Numbered from the stretch's first letter, positions 38,977 through 49,180 are shown. The stretch is 64,000 nt of DNA from Chromohalobacter nigrandesensis (GCF_023061285.1 NZ_JAKGAM010000005.1:173753-237752); one strand, 5' to 3'. Translations and numbers: made by a program. The notes: generated from the sequence alone by a model not told the origin.

Positions 38977-39474
38977 ATGCCGCGTAAGCGTTGGTGGATC
39001 GTCAGCACGGTGGCGATCATGGCGATCGCCACCGTATTGTATCCATGGCCTTGGTTGGCGGTCCGTGAAGGATCGCAATGGCGCTATGCCTTCCCAGGCT
39101 GGGAGGGGACATCGTTCACCTTGCGCTGGACGCACTCTGTCGAGAAGGAAGATTGGGAGGAGTGGTTCGAGGTGACCGCTGGTGGCGCGATCGAGATCAC
39201 TGGCACCCGTTTCAAGACCTTTGGGGCCGGCGTCCCGGCATCGGCAGGCAAGGAAACACACCTCGAGGATGGTTGGGTGGTGATGACGGGCATCGACCGC
39301 GTCGTCGACCCTCTCGCCGTCCAGGCAGCCGCCGCCGAGCATTATCGCATGCGCTATGCCGGGCACATGTTCGCGTTATCGCATGCCTCTCCGCCGCCGA
39401 TTTACACGTTTAGCGTCCGCAGGGCCCCACTCTGGCGAGTATTGCCGGCATTGGTGAGGCCCTGGTTGTCGTAA
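38977..39474 (+). CDS. DUF1850 family membrane-anchored protein of TAXI-TRAP operons
   Basis: The 165-residue protein has an N-terminal membrane segment (IVSTVAIMAIATVLYPW) and a small beta-rich domain with TSFTLRWTHSVEKEDWEEWF, ITGTRFKTFGAGVP and the C-terminal half typical of DUF1850. This family of unknown function is regularly encoded between TAXI receptors and fused TRAP permeases, as here. Its TAA stop overlaps the permease start by one base. It probably lies on the periplasmic side and assists the transporter; this is inferred from conserved position only. Confidence 0.88.
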   Translation: MPRKRWWIVSTVAIMAIATVLYPWPWLAVREGSQWRYAFPGWEGTSFTLRWTHSVEKEDWEEWFEVTAGGAIEITGTRFKTFGAGVPASAGKETHLEDGWVVMTGIDRVVDPLAVQAAAAEHYRMRYAGHMFALSHASPPPIYTFSVRRAPLWRVLPALVRPWLS

Positions 39475-41678
39475 TGACTCGCCTTGCGAGGATGAAAATC
39501 CCTATGTCTCAAGATAAAAGTGCATCAGCCGCCGATGGTAATGACAAGGCGGTCCAGGAAGCACTGGAAAAGTTCGATCGTGAAAGTCTGGTGCGCGATG
39601 CCTTGCCGGGACTGGTGCTCAAGTTCGTCACCGTCCTGGCGGTATTGCTGGCACTATTTCACCTGTATACCTCGTTCGCGGGGCCGCTGGTCGATGTGGC
39701 GCAGCGGAGTATCCACTTGTATACACTGCTGGGCCTGACGTTCATTCTCTACCCGTTGACCCGCAAGGGTGCGCGTGACCGGGTGCCGTGGGGAGATGTC
39801 ATCCTCGCGGTGCTGGCGTTTGGCGTCGGCGTTTACATGCTGATGGTGTCCGATCGCGTCATTGCCTCGGCGGGACGCATCAACGATATCGACATGCTGG
39901 TGGGCTTTGTGGCCATCCTGCTGGTACTCGATGCCACCAGGCGCGCGACGGGGTGGGGGTTGACGCTACTGGCGACGATTTTCCTGGCCTACGGCTTCTA
40001 CGCCAAGTTGTCGTTCTACCCGCAGTTGAACGAGTCGGTCATTCTGGCGACCTGCCGGCAGATCATGTCGCACCTGGTGTTTATCACCGAGGGTCTGCTG
40101 GGTACCGCCATCGGCGTCTCGGCCAGCTACATCATCCTGTTCATTTTGTTCGGCGCCTTCCTGGGCAAGTCGGGACTGGGCCAGTTGTTCAACGACTTGG
40201 CACTCGCCGTGGCGGGACACACACGCGGCGGACCGGCCAAGGTCGCGGTCATCGCCAGCGGCTTTCTGGGCTCGATCAATGGGTCGGCGATCGCCAATGT
40301 GGTGACCACGGGGGCCTTCACCATCCCGTTGATGAAGCGCACCGGTTACAAGCCGAATTTCGCGGGGGCCGTCGAGGCCTCGGCGAGTGTCGGCGGACAG
40401 ATCCTGCCGCCGATCATGGGCGCGGCCGCCTTTATCATGGCGGAAGTCCTGTCGGTGCCTTACACCCAGGTGGTACTGGCCGGGATCATCCCGGCGTTGC
40501 TGTTTTACCTGGGCGTGTTGTTCCAGGTGCACCTGCGTGCTCTGCGCAATGGCCTCGAGGGGATCCCGCGCTCCGAGCTGACGCCGCTCAAGGCCGTGAT
40601 GCTCAAGCGCGGTCATCTGCTGGTGCCGATGGTGGTGCTGCTGTGGCTGCTGTTCGATGGTCGGGCACCGTTCTTTGCGGCTTTCTGGTCGGTTGCCGCC
40701 ACTGTGCTGATCTGCGGCACGCGTCGGGTCACCGTGGGTGTCAGCGCGATTCTGGCGCTGTTGATCTTCGAGCCGCAATTGCGGGCATTGTTTGCCGGTT
40801 ATGCGCAGCCCAGCATGCCGGTGAGTCGCTGGTCACTGTTCCTGATCATTGCGGTGCCGGTGGCGCTCAACGCCGTGCGTGCCAAGCTCGGTCTGGTGGC
40901 GGAGAAAATGGATATCGCCGAGTGTCGCGATGCCATGCACGACGGGGTGCGCAACGCCATTCCCGTGGCGGTCGCCTGTGGCGCGGTGGGTATCATCGTG
41001 GGGATCGCCACGCTCACCGGCATCGCCCTGGACGCTGCCGATGCTGTGGTCACCCTGGGGCAGCAGATTCCGATCCCCATGATTCAGCTACTGGTCACGC
41101 TATTTCTGACCATGCTCGCGTCCATCGTGCTGGGCATGGGGCTGCCGAGCATTCCCACCTACATCATTACCAGTACCATGGCGGCGCCGATCCTGCTTAA
41201 CCTGCCGCTGTTCCGTGAGCTGGCGGGCAGCAACGAGACAGCGATCTTCGTGGCGCACATGTTCGTGTTCTACTTCGGGTTGTTCGCCAACCTGACGCCG
41301 CCGGTGGCCCTGGCGGCCTATGCTGGCGCCGGCATCAGCGGTGGCTCGCCCAATGCCACGGGATTCCAGGCCATGAAACTGGCCGTTGCCGGTTTCGTGG
41401 TGCCCTACATGTTCGTGTTCGCGCACAGCATGCTGATGATCGACGCCACGCTGGGTAATATCCTGTGGGTGGTCGTCACCGGCGTGGTCGGCGTCTTGTT
41501 GCTGGCCGTGGCGGTGGAAGGCTATCTGCGCCGGCCGCTCAATCCGTTCTGGCGTCTGCTGGCAGCGGTGGGGGCGCTGACATTGATCTATCCTGGCTTG
41601 CTCAGCGATGTTGTCGGTGCGGCCATCACGGCCGTCTTGTTCCTGCTGGCCAAGCAGACGCAACCCGCGACGGCGTGA
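39474..41678 (+). CDS. TRAP transporter fused permease (DctQ-DctM fusion, TAXI type)
   Basis: The 734-residue inner-membrane protein fuses a four-helix DctQ-like part (about 40-160) to the 12-helix DctM part. Marks include AYGFYAKLSFYPQLNESVIL, LFGAFLGKSGLGQLFNDLAL, GSINGSAIANVVTTGAFTIP, GGQILPPIMGAAAFIMAEVL and FGLFANLTPPVALAAYAGAG. It moves the receptor ligand with sodium. The start at 39474 overlaps the DUF1850 stop; an ATG at 39504 (MSQDKSASAADG) is an alternative with GAGG upstream. TAXI systems often carry glutamate, other C4/C5 acids or aromatic acids; no substrate can be assigned. A terminator follows. Confidence 0.94.
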   Translation: MTRLARMKIPMSQDKSASAADGNDKAVQEALEKFDRESLVRDALPGLVLKFVTVLAVLLALFHLYTSFAGPLVDVAQRSIHLYTLLGLTFILYPLTRKGARDRVPWGDVILAVLAFGVGVYMLMVSDRVIASAGRINDIDMLVGFVAILLVLDATRRATGWGLTLLATIFLAYGFYAKLSFYPQLNESVILATCRQIMSHLVFITEGLLGTAIGVSASYIILFILFGAFLGKSGLGQLFNDLALAVAGHTRGGPAKVAVIASGFLGSINGSAIANVVTTGAFTIPLMKRTGYKPNFAGAVEASASVGGQILPPIMGAAAFIMAEVLSVPYTQVVLAGIIPALLFYLGVLFQVHLRALRNGLEGIPRSELTPLKAVMLKRGHLLVPMVVLLWLLFDGRAPFFAAFWSVAATVLICGTRRVTVGVSAILALLIFEPQLRALFAGYAQPSMPVSRWSLFLIIAVPVALNAVRAKLGLVAEKMDIAECRDAMHDGVRNAIPVAVACGAVGIIVGIATLTGIALDAADAVVTLGQQIPIPMIQLLVTLFLTMLASIVLGMGLPSIPTYIITSTMAAPILLNLPLFRELAGSNETAIFVAHMFVFYFGLFANLTPPVALAAYAGAGISGGSPNATGFQAMKLAVAGFVVPYMFVFAHSMLMIDATLGNILWVVVTGVVGVLLLAVAVEGYLRRPLNPFWRLLAAVGALTLIYPGLLSDVVGAAITAVLFLLAKQTQPATA

Positions 41679-41722
41679 CGAGTGGGTTATAGCGCATGAC
41701 GATAATGTGTGTTGAGAATCAG

Positions 41723-41750
41723 GGGCGCCAACGTGGCGCCCTTGTTTTTT
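41723..41750 (+). terminator. Intrinsic terminator of the TAXI-TRAP operon
   Basis: GGGCGCCA (41723-41730) pairs with TGGCGCCC (41734-41741) around ACG and is followed by TTGTTTTTT. Confidence 0.9.
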
Positions 41751-41765
41751 GATGTCTTGTTCGTT

Positions 41766-41789
41766 AAAAAGAACGAAAGCGTTCTTTTT
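41766..41789 (+). promoter_or_regulatory. Perfect palindrome before the XRE-cupin regulator gene
   Basis: AAAAAGAACG and CGTTCTTTTT are perfect arms around AAAG. An overlapping inverted repeat TTCGTT/AACGAA begins at 41760. It ends 13 bp before the regulator ATG and so is a likely autoregulatory operator for the regulator-azlCD operon. Confidence 0.55.
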
Positions 41790-41802
41790 GGTAAACAAAA
41801 CC

Positions 41803-42339
41803 ATGCCGTCACCGAGTCCTGTCATCGTCGCTAACGTGCGCCGCCTTCGCGAGGCGCGGGGATATTCATTGAGCGCGCTGGCCGAGCGTGCCGCGATCAG
41901 CAAGTCGACGCTCTCGCAGCTCGAGGCCGGCAAGGGGAATCCCACCATCGAAACGCTATGGACACTCGCCAATACGCTGGGCGTGGCTTTCAGCGAGCTG
42001 CTCGCCGAGAGCGAAGAGGGTATGACCGTCAGCGAACCCGGTGGAGGCGGTGTACAACTGATGGTGCGCGGGCAACAGTCGCCTCGGGTAGAGGTCTATC
42101 TCATGCACCTGGCACCGGGGGAGATAAAAACCTCGCGGGCGCATCCGCGAGGCGTGCGGGAGCATGTCATGGTGGTCGAGGGCACGTTGCGGGTGGGAGC
42201 GCTCCATGCGCTGGCCGTTTGTCGGCCGGGCGAAGAGCACGTGTTCGCGGCGGATGTCGAGCACCGCTATGAAGCGCTGCTGGACACTACGCGACTCGTG
42301 GTCAGCATCGTGTATCCGCATGACGAGATGGCTCAATGA
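41803..42339 (+). CDS. XRE-family regulator with C-terminal cupin domain
   Basis: The ATG at 41803 (MPSPSPVIVANVRRLREARG) gives 178 residues; an earlier in-frame ATG overlaps the palindrome and is not preferred. Residues 10-65 form a lambda-repressor-type helix-turn-helix (YSLSALAERAAISKSTLSQL). Residues 100-178 form a cupin (PGEIKTSRAHPRGVREHVMV, EGTLRVG, PGEEHVFAAD) that likely senses a small ligand. Its stop overlaps the azlC start (ATGA), so it is in one operon with azlCD and probably regulates amino-acid export. Confidence 0.9.
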   Translation: MPSPSPVIVANVRRLREARGYSLSALAERAAISKSTLSQLEAGKGNPTIETLWTLANTLGVAFSELLAESEEGMTVSEPGGGGVQLMVRGQQSPRVEVYLMHLAPGEIKTSRAHPRGVREHVMVVEGTLRVGALHALAVCRPGEEHVFAADVEHRYEALLDTTRLVVSIVYPHDEMAQ

Positions 42340-43064
42340 GTCTTGAACGGGCAATTTTGTCGCCCTGGCGTGCGGCCGGCCGGGGCCTGCACGAGAGCCT
42401 ATCGCTGGTCGTCGGCTATGCGCCGATCGCGTTCTCGTTTGGGGTCATCGCCGTGCAGTCCGGGCTGACACCCTGGCAGGCCGTAGGTATTTCGTTGCTG
42501 GTCTTCGCCGGCGCCAGCCAGTTCGTGATGGTGGCGATGATGGCGGCGGGCAGTGGCGGGCTCACAGTGTTATCAGCGGTGTTGATGATGAATCTACGCC
42601 ATTTGTTCTACGGGCCGGCCTTGGCGACACGTCTCGTGGCATTGCCGCGTCGCCTGGCGCCCTGGCTGGCGTTCGGGCTGACCGATGAAGTCTTCGCCAC
42701 GGCGATGGCCAAAGGAGCGTCGCGGCCCCTCGAGCCAGCGTGGTGCCTGGGCCTGGCATCGGGCGCCTATCTGGCCTGGGTCGGCGGTACGGCGCTGGGC
42801 GCCAGCGTGGGGGCGGGTTGGGCAAGCGATGGCGGCTACGTGGCACAGGCACTCGACTTCGTGCTGCCCGCGCTGTTTCTGGCCTTGCTGGCGCAGGCGT
42901 GGCGTCGCGCACGATGGCCGGTGGTGGCGGTCGCGGCTGGTGCCACGCTATTGGCAATGGTGTGGTGGCCGGGGCATGTGGCCATGCTGGTCGGCATGCT
43001 GGCGGGCGCCCTGGTGGGTAGTCGTCGACTCCGGGCCGAATGCTCTCAGGAGGCGACGACATGA
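42336..43064 (+). CDS. azlC: AzlC family branched-chain amino acid export subunit
   Basis: The 242-residue membrane protein has family features GYAPIAFSFGVIAVQSG, FAGASQFVMVAMMAAGSGG, MMNLRHLFYGPALA and LAFGLTDEVFATAM. AzlC (YgaZ in E. coli) with AzlD (YgaH) exports branched-chain amino acids. Its start overlaps the regulator stop and its end overlaps azlD, so all three are coupled. Confidence 0.93.
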   Translation: MSLERAILSPWRAAGRGLHESLSLVVGYAPIAFSFGVIAVQSGLTPWQAVGISLLVFAGASQFVMVAMMAAGSGGLTVLSAVLMMNLRHLFYGPALATRLVALPRRLAPWLAFGLTDEVFATAMAKGASRPLEPAWCLGLASGAYLAWVGGTALGASVGAGWASDGGYVAQALDFVLPALFLALLAQAWRRARWPVVAVAAGATLLAMVWWPGHVAMLVGMLAGALVGSRRLRAECSQEATT

Positions 43065-43387
43065 CATGGTGGGGCATCGTGATCGCGGCCGGGGCGGGCA
43101 CGTTTTTGATACGTTACCTGCCGCTGCTTTCCGGGACGCGCCTGGCGCGTGGTGAAGGCAGGCTGAATCGCTTTCTCGGGGCGTTGGGGCTTGCCGCCAT
43201 TGCGGCGTTGATCGTTCTCTCGGTGAGCGATCTATGGTGGCAGGCACCACACTGGCGCGGCGGGGTACGCTTGGCGCTGGGCGCGGCGGCGGTGTTGCTG
43301 GTGCAGCGTTTGACGCCTAACGTGGGGCTGGCCACGTTGGTCGGTGCCGGTGTCTATGGCGCGGCCGGCTGGGTCCTGGCCGATTGA
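43061..43387 (+). CDS. azlD: AzlD family branched-chain amino acid export subunit
   Basis: The ATG at 43061 has AGGAGG 7 nt upstream and overlaps the azlC stop. The 108-residue protein has three or four membrane helices with GAGTFLIRYLPLL, LGALGLAAIAALIVLSV and LALGAAAVLLVQRLTPNVGL, as in AzlD. It is the small partner of AzlC. Confidence 0.92.
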   Translation: MTWWGIVIAAGAGTFLIRYLPLLSGTRLARGEGRLNRFLGALGLAAIAALIVLSVSDLWWQAPHWRGGVRLALGAAAVLLVQRLTPNVGLATLVGAGVYGAAGWVLAD

Positions 43388-43401
43388 GATGAGCCGCTGC
43401 C

Positions 43402-44124
43402 ATGTCGAATGAATGCTTGTTGCCCACCGCCGAGACGCGCTGCTACCCGGACCGGGTGCTGACCGATCGCCATGGTTTCCACCAATGGCTGATCGGGCTC
43501 GAAGGCGTTGTCGAACTGGAAGCTGGCGGACGTGGCGCGCACGTGGATGCGGGGCGGCTCGTCACTATCGCCAGTGGCAACGAGCACCACTATCTGGCGC
43601 CGGGCCACAACCGCACGCTGGTGCTCGATCTACCCGTTGACTGGTGCGAAGCGGCGGGACTTGGCGATGTCACGTCGTGCTGTCTGCCGTCGATGGCGCG
43701 TGCGGATATCGCTGCGCTCGTCGACGCACGTCCCGAAGTGCTGGCGCGGCGACTGCATGTGCTGCTCGAGCAGGGACGCGCGATGCATACCCAGCCGCGT
43801 CTGCGCTTGCTGCATTTGTTGCCGGTGATCGAGGCGGATCTGGCGGCGCCCTGGCGTGTGCGTGACTGGGCGGCGCGCTGCCACATGACGGAGGCGGCGT
43901 TCGCACGGCGTTTTCGCGCCCTCACCGGTATCTCGCCACATGCCTGGTTGATCGAGCGCCGCCTGCAGCGCGCCTGTGCACTGATGCAGGATCCCCATCG
44001 TCCTCTCACCGAGATCGCCCAGGCATGCGGCTTTCACGACAGCGCGCATTTTTCGCGCGCCTTCCGCGCTCGTCATGCGTTGTCACCCCGCGAGTGGCGG
44101 CAACGTCGCCAGTCGGCAGATTAA
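43402..44124 (+). CDS. AraC-family transcriptional regulator
   Basis: The 240-residue protein has an N-terminal cupin-like sensor (about 5-90, GFHQWLIGLEGVVELEAGG, ASGNEHHYLAPGH) and a C-terminal double helix-turn-helix: WRVRDWAARCHMTEAAFARR and the signature LTEIAQACGFHDSAHFSRAF. It lies 14 bp after azlD on the same strand and ends 14 bp before the convergent AEC carrier gene. A role in controlling azlCD or neighbouring exporters is possible but unproven. Confidence 0.92.
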   Translation: MSNECLLPTAETRCYPDRVLTDRHGFHQWLIGLEGVVELEAGGRGAHVDAGRLVTIASGNEHHYLAPGHNRTLVLDLPVDWCEAAGLGDVTSCCLPSMARADIAALVDARPEVLARRLHVLLEQGRAMHTQPRLRLLHLLPVIEADLAAPWRVRDWAARCHMTEAAFARRFRALTGISPHAWLIERRLQRACALMQDPHRPLTEIAQACGFHDSAHFSRAFRARHALSPREWRQRRQSAD

Positions 44125-44138
44125 CGGTAGCCGGCTCG

Positions 44139-45068
44139 TTAACCGAGTCCGGCGATCCGCCAGAGAATACCGAGATAAGGCGGAATGATCAGCGGCGCCG
44201 CCACGGTCGTCAGCAGCACGGCGATGGCGCCCTTGGCGGGACGGATGTTCAGTTCCATGGCGATGACCACGACATTGGCCGCCATGGGCACCACACCGAG
44301 CAATAGCAGTGCACCGGCCAGCGTCGACGAGATGCCTATTGTCGTTTGCAGGGCGAGCACGAGGCCCAGCATCACCAAGGGCCACATCACGTAGCGCGCG
44401 GCGATGCTGGCACCCAGAAAGCGGACATCGAACGCGCGCATCGAGACGCCGCCTAGCGTCATGCCGATGATCATCATGCCAAGCACGGTATAGCTGGCGC
44501 GGAAGTAGTCGAGTCCTTCGATCACGGCACCGGGCACCGACCAGGGCAGACGCGAGGCGACCAGCGCTGCCAGAAAGGCGTAGAGCAACGGCAGGCGGAC
44601 GATTTTGCCGAGGCTCTCGCGGACCGAGAATTGCCCACGGGCGCTGATGTAAAACCCCACGCTGAATTCGAACAGCGTGATGCCCAGCAAACAGAACAGG
44701 TAAGCGGCGACGCCCTCCGGCGGGAGCAGCGCCATGGCCAGGGGGAGCCCGAAGTAGCCGGTGTTGCCGGTGCCGGCGGAAAACGCCAGCAGCGCGGCTT
44801 CCTGTGGGGCGAAGTAACGCCGCACGATGGCGTGAGTCGCCAGACACAGAACGCTGGCTAGTGCGAACATGCCCGCCGTCAGACCCAGCAAGGCGGGAGA
44901 GGGCTCGCCCAGATAGAGCCCGCGAAAGAACGTCAGCGGTGCGATGAGATAGATCAACAGCGTGGCGATGGGGCGTGGGTCGACGGCGAGACGCCGCGCG
45001 CAGAGCCAGCCCAGTGCCACGAAGATCAGCAGCATCCATAGCGGTTGAGAAAGATCGACTTGGGACAT
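44139..45068 (-). CDS. AEC family transporter (auxin efflux carrier-like permease)
   Basis: The ATG at 45068 has AGGAA 6 nt upstream; a GTG two codons earlier is less likely. The 309-residue protein has about ten membrane helices with AEC marks: VALGWLCARRLAVDPR, LLAFSAGTGNTGYFGLPLAM and the C-terminal half with PMAANVVVIAMELN. The bacterial family exports or imports small organic acids such as malonate or malate; no substrate is evident. It diverges from a DMT-family exporter gene across 136 bp. Confidence 0.88.
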   Translation of the reverse strand: MSQVDLSQPLWMLLIFVALGWLCARRLAVDPRPIATLLIYLIAPLTFFRGLYLGEPSPALLGLTAGMFALASVLCLATHAIVRRYFAPQEAALLAFSAGTGNTGYFGLPLAMALLPPEGVAAYLFCLLGITLFEFSVGFYISARGQFSVRESLGKIVRLPLLYAFLAALVASRLPWSVPGAVIEGLDYFRASYTVLGMMIIGMTLGGVSMRAFDVRFLGASIAARYVMWPLVMLGLVLALQTTIGISSTLAGALLLLGVVPMAANVVVIAMELNIRPAKGAIAVLLTTVAAPLIIPPYLGILWRIAGLG

Positions 45069-45204
45069 GCACACTTCCTGATGATGAGCCTACATGATGC
45101 CCGTTATGCGACTTGTTGGGCAGCCCTGGGTCAGGATTCTACAAGTTTGTGTGCCGCACGCGTGGCAACCTGGACGGACGTTCGCATCTGCAAAGGGAGT
45201 CATC

Positions 45205-46101
45205 ATGTCGATCGAGGATTCCGCGTCTCGTCGGGCCACGCTGATCGGCGCCACCACTGTGCTCAACTGGGCCTTGTTGGCGGCGTTGACGCAATTGGCA
45301 GGCCCCGTGCCGCCGTTTCTGCTCACTGCGCTGGCGTTCGGCCTGGCCTTCGTGTGCTTCATGGTCTGGCTGCGTGTGCGTGGCGAGTCGCTGCGCGCAC
45401 CGCTGCGTCAGCCGCCGCGGGTCTGGGCGCTGGGTGTCGGCGGGCTTTTCGGCTATCACGCCCTGTATTTCGTCGCCCAGCAGAATGCGCCCCCCGCCAA
45501 CGCCGGGTTGATCAGCTATCTGTGGCCCCTGTTGATCGTGCTGTTCGTGGCGCTGTTGCCCGGCGAGCGACTGCGCGTGCGCCACGTCGTGGGGGCGTTG
45601 CTGGGCTTCGTGGGCGCCGCCTTGCTGGTGGGCGGCGATGTCAGCGCCTCGGGCAGTGCCTTGGGGTATGTCGCGGCGTTCGCCTGTGCCTTCCTGTGGA
45701 GCGGGTATTCGGTGCTCTCGCGGGCCAACCGCGCGGTGCCCACGGCGGCCGTGGGGGGCTTTTGCCTGGCGACGGCGATACTGGCGGCGTTATGTCACTG
45801 GTTGTTCGAGCCCTCGCGCTGGCCGCAGGGCATCGGTTGGCTGGGCGTGATTGGCCTGGGGCTCGGTCCGGTGGGTAGTGCCTTCTTTACCTGGGACGTG
45901 GGTGTGAAACATGGCGACTTGCGCTTGCTGGGATTGCTGGCCTATTTCACGCCGCTGTTGTCCACCTTGGTGCTGATCGCCACCGGCTATGCCTCGGCGA
46001 CGGCTTGGCTGGTATTGGCGGCGGCCCTGATCACGCTGGGCATGCTCATCGGCAGTGGCTGGTTACGTGTGCCGCGACGCGGCAACGGATCGACGGATTG
46101 A
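45205..46101 (+). CDS. DMT/EamA-family transporter (YddG-like exporter)
   Basis: The ATG at 45205 has GGGAG 5 nt upstream and yields 298 residues with ten helices in two EamA repeats. GYHALYFVAQQNAPPANAGL and LISYLWPLLIVLFVALL, plus LWSGYSVLSRANRAVP, resemble YddG-type aromatic amino acid exporters. The longer open frame starting at 45094 has no similarity upstream of this ATG. Cargo uncertain. Confidence 0.85.
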   Translation: MSIEDSASRRATLIGATTVLNWALLAALTQLAGPVPPFLLTALAFGLAFVCFMVWLRVRGESLRAPLRQPPRVWALGVGGLFGYHALYFVAQQNAPPANAGLISYLWPLLIVLFVALLPGERLRVRHVVGALLGFVGAALLVGGDVSASGSALGYVAAFACAFLWSGYSVLSRANRAVPTAAVGGFCLATAILAALCHWLFEPSRWPQGIGWLGVIGLGLGPVGSAFFTWDVGVKHGDLRLLGLLAYFTPLLSTLVLIATGYASATAWLVLAAALITLGMLIGSGWLRVPRRGNGSTD

Positions 46102-46158
46102 CCCTGAAGTCCACTCCAGGCATTACACTGGAGAAAAGCCATCCAGAGGCACGACGGC

Positions 46159-47133
<975 letters not shown>

Positions 47134-47290
47134 GACGCCGGCAACGGGGCATCGGACACCATGACCCGGATTAATGCCGAGCCGCGAAACTTTCATTGGT
47201 CAGCGCGGACGGGGATCGGCAGAATGCGCGGCATCGAATACGAACGTGACCCGATGTCGGTCACGCCATGTCATGAAGAGGGTTGCATCG

Positions 47291-48139
47291 ATGAGTACTC
47301 GCGAACATCCGCTGGGGATCAGCTTCGAATTCTTTCCGCCCAACACCGAGGCGGGGCGGGAAAAGCTGAAAGGCGTGCGTGACACGCTTGCCGAGCGGCG
47401 TCCGCGTTTCTTCTCGGTGACCTACGGCGCCGGAGGCTCGACCCAGGCGCGAACCTTCGAGACCGTCAAGACGGTACGCCAGTGCGGCATCGATACCGCG
47501 CCGCACCTGTCCTGCATCGGTAGCGACAAGGGTGAGTTGCGTGAGCGCCTGGCGAGTTTCCGTGAGGCGGGCATCACCAACCTGGTCGCGCTGCGTGGCG
47601 ACCTGCCTTCGGGTATGGGAGGGATGGGCGAGCTGCGTTACGCCAACGAGCTGGTCGAGTTCATTCGCGAGGAAACCGGCGATCATTTCCAGATCGCCGT
47701 GGCGGCGTACCCCGAGGTGCATCCCCAGGCGCCCAGTTACGAGCACGATCTGCAAAATTTCGTGCGCAAGATGCAAGCCGGTGCCGATCTCGCCATCACG
47801 CAGTACTTCTTCAGCGCCGACGCCTACTTCCATTTCCTCGAGCGGGCCCGCGCGCTGGGGGTCGAGGCGCCGATCGTGCCGGGCATCATGCCGATCAGCA
47901 ATTACACCAAGCTGGCGCGGTTCTCGGACGCCTGCGGGGCGGACATCCCGCGCTGGATCCGCAAGCAGCTCGAGGCCTACGGCGACGATAGCGAAAGCAT
48001 CCAGGCCTTCGGCGAGGAGGTGGTATCGAATCTTTGTCAGCGCCTGCTCGATGGCGGGGCGCCGGGGCTGCACTTCTATACGCTCAACCAGGCGACGCCG
48101 GCGCTGCGAGTGCTCGATAACCTACGCTGCGAGAGCTGA
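47291..48139 (+). CDS. metF: 5,10-methylenetetrahydrofolate reductase
   Basis: The ATG at 47291 (MSTREHPLGISFEFFPPNTE) has AGAGGG 8 nt upstream and gives 282 residues; the longer frame from 47174 has no similarity. It reduces methylene-THF to methyl-THF for methionine synthesis with FAD. Marks are the FFSVTYGAGGST FAD contact, NLVALRGDLPSG, and ADLAITQYFFSADAYFHFLE. The 157-bp leader shows no recognisable riboswitch. It is a single gene. Confidence 0.95.
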   Translation: MSTREHPLGISFEFFPPNTEAGREKLKGVRDTLAERRPRFFSVTYGAGGSTQARTFETVKTVRQCGIDTAPHLSCIGSDKGELRERLASFREAGITNLVALRGDLPSGMGGMGELRYANELVEFIREETGDHFQIAVAAYPEVHPQAPSYEHDLQNFVRKMQAGADLAITQYFFSADAYFHFLERARALGVEAPIVPGIMPISNYTKLARFSDACGADIPRWIRKQLEAYGDDSESIQAFGEEVVSNLCQRLLDGGAPGLHFYTLNQATPALRVLDNLRCES

Positions 48140-48211
48140 TGCATGGCGTTTGGCGCGCTCTTCATCTAGCCTGGGAAGAGTAGACGTCTCACCCATGGAT
48201 AGGAGAAAGGC

Positions 48212-48742
48212 ATGCTACGTACCCCTCGTATTGCGCTCGGTATCGGCAGTGCCCTGTTGATGCTGGGAAGTGCCCAGGCAGCGGAACATGATATCGAGAT
48301 GCATCAGGTCAATGCCCAGGGCACTGGCGACAGCGTGGGCAGCGTGACCCTCGAGGACACCGATCACGGCCTGCTGCTGACACCGGATCTTTCGGGCCTT
48401 GAACCAGGTATGCACGGTTTTCACGTGCACATGAACCCGAGTTGCCAGCCGTCGGAGCAAGACGGTGAGACGGTGCCGGGCGGTGCCGCCGGCGGTCACT
48501 ACGATCCCGAAGACACGGGCACGCACCAAGGGCCCTATACGGACGGACATCTCGGCGATTTGCCGGTGTTGATGGTCGATAAGGACGGTAACGCCATGAC
48601 GCCGGTGTTGGCACCGCGTCTTGAAGCCTCCGACTTGGACGGCCGCGCGGTGATGATTCATGCCGGTGGCGACAATTATTCCGACGAGCCCAAGCTGGGC
48701 GGCGGCGGCAAGCGCGTCGCGTGCGGCACCTTGTCCGATTGA
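48212..48742 (+). CDS. sodC: Copper/zinc superoxide dismutase, periplasmic
   Basis: The 176-residue precursor has a signal peptide (MLRTPRIALGIGSALL, cut after AQA). Metal ligands are visible in GMHGFHVHMN, AAGGHYDPEDTGTHQGP, DGHLGDLPVL and VMIHAGGDNYSDEP. The disulphide cysteines are in MNPSCQPS and RVACGTLSD. It removes superoxide in the periplasm. GGAG precedes the ATG, and a strong terminator follows. Confidence 0.96.
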   Translation: MLRTPRIALGIGSALLMLGSAQAAEHDIEMHQVNAQGTGDSVGSVTLEDTDHGLLLTPDLSGLEPGMHGFHVHMNPSCQPSEQDGETVPGGAAGGHYDPEDTGTHQGPYTDGHLGDLPVLMVDKDGNAMTPVLAPRLEASDLDGRAVMIHAGGDNYSDEPKLGGGGKRVACGTLSD

Positions 48743-48769
48743 TCGCCCTTTAGGCGGTGGCAGATAACG

Positions 48770-48796
48770 AAAAGGCTCCCCAGCGGGAGCCTTTTT
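48770..48796. terminator. Terminator between sodC and yheV
   Basis: AAAAGGCTCCC pairs with GGGAGCCTTTTT around CAGC. A runs on one side and T5 on the other let it serve both the plus-strand sodC and the convergent minus-strand yheV. Confidence 0.9.
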
Positions 48797-48839
48797 CATG
48801 CGTCTTGCTTTATACCGTGGCGGTACGGCGGATCCGCGG

Positions 48840-49100
48840 TCAGTGTGTTTTGCCGTCACTCGGATCGATCAGGCGCACGGTCTGGATGTCGTCGGCCGTG
48901 TCGTCCTCGCGTGGCTGGTTGACGCGTGTGGCGATGTCTTCGGCGAAGCCATTCTCATCGATGGCCAGTTGCTCCAGGTAATCGCAGGACACGCATTCGC
49001 GATAGCGGATGCCGTTCTGCTCCCAGGCACGGATGCGATCCATGGCCGCGCAGCGCGGGCAGATGGCGCCGGCGATGAAACGCTTGGGGGTGGCCGTCAT
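48840..49100 (-). CDS. yheV: YheV family zinc-ribbon protein
   Basis: The 86-residue protein matches YheV: RFIAGAICPRCAAMDRIRAW and YRECVSCDYLE, giving a CPRC...CVSC four-cysteine zinc ribbon, then an acidic tail. Function unknown in the family. It lies 80 bp downstream of prlC on the same strand, an adjacency I would expect in this group of gammaproteobacteria, so co-expression is likely. Confidence 0.9.
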   Translation of the reverse strand: MTATPKRFIAGAICPRCAAMDRIRAWEQNGIRYRECVSCDYLEQLAIDENGFAEDIATRVNQPREDDTADDIQTVRLIDPSDGKTH

Positions 49101-49180
49101 CTTGGAGTCCTCTCACGATGGCAACCGGGCACGTGGCCCGGTTGGAAAGAATTGCAAAAGCGGAATTGCAAAAGACGGTA

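Noticed and set aside
47134..47290. SAM or SAH riboswitch before metF
   Set aside because: No consensus core or stable pairing pattern seen in the 157-bp leader.
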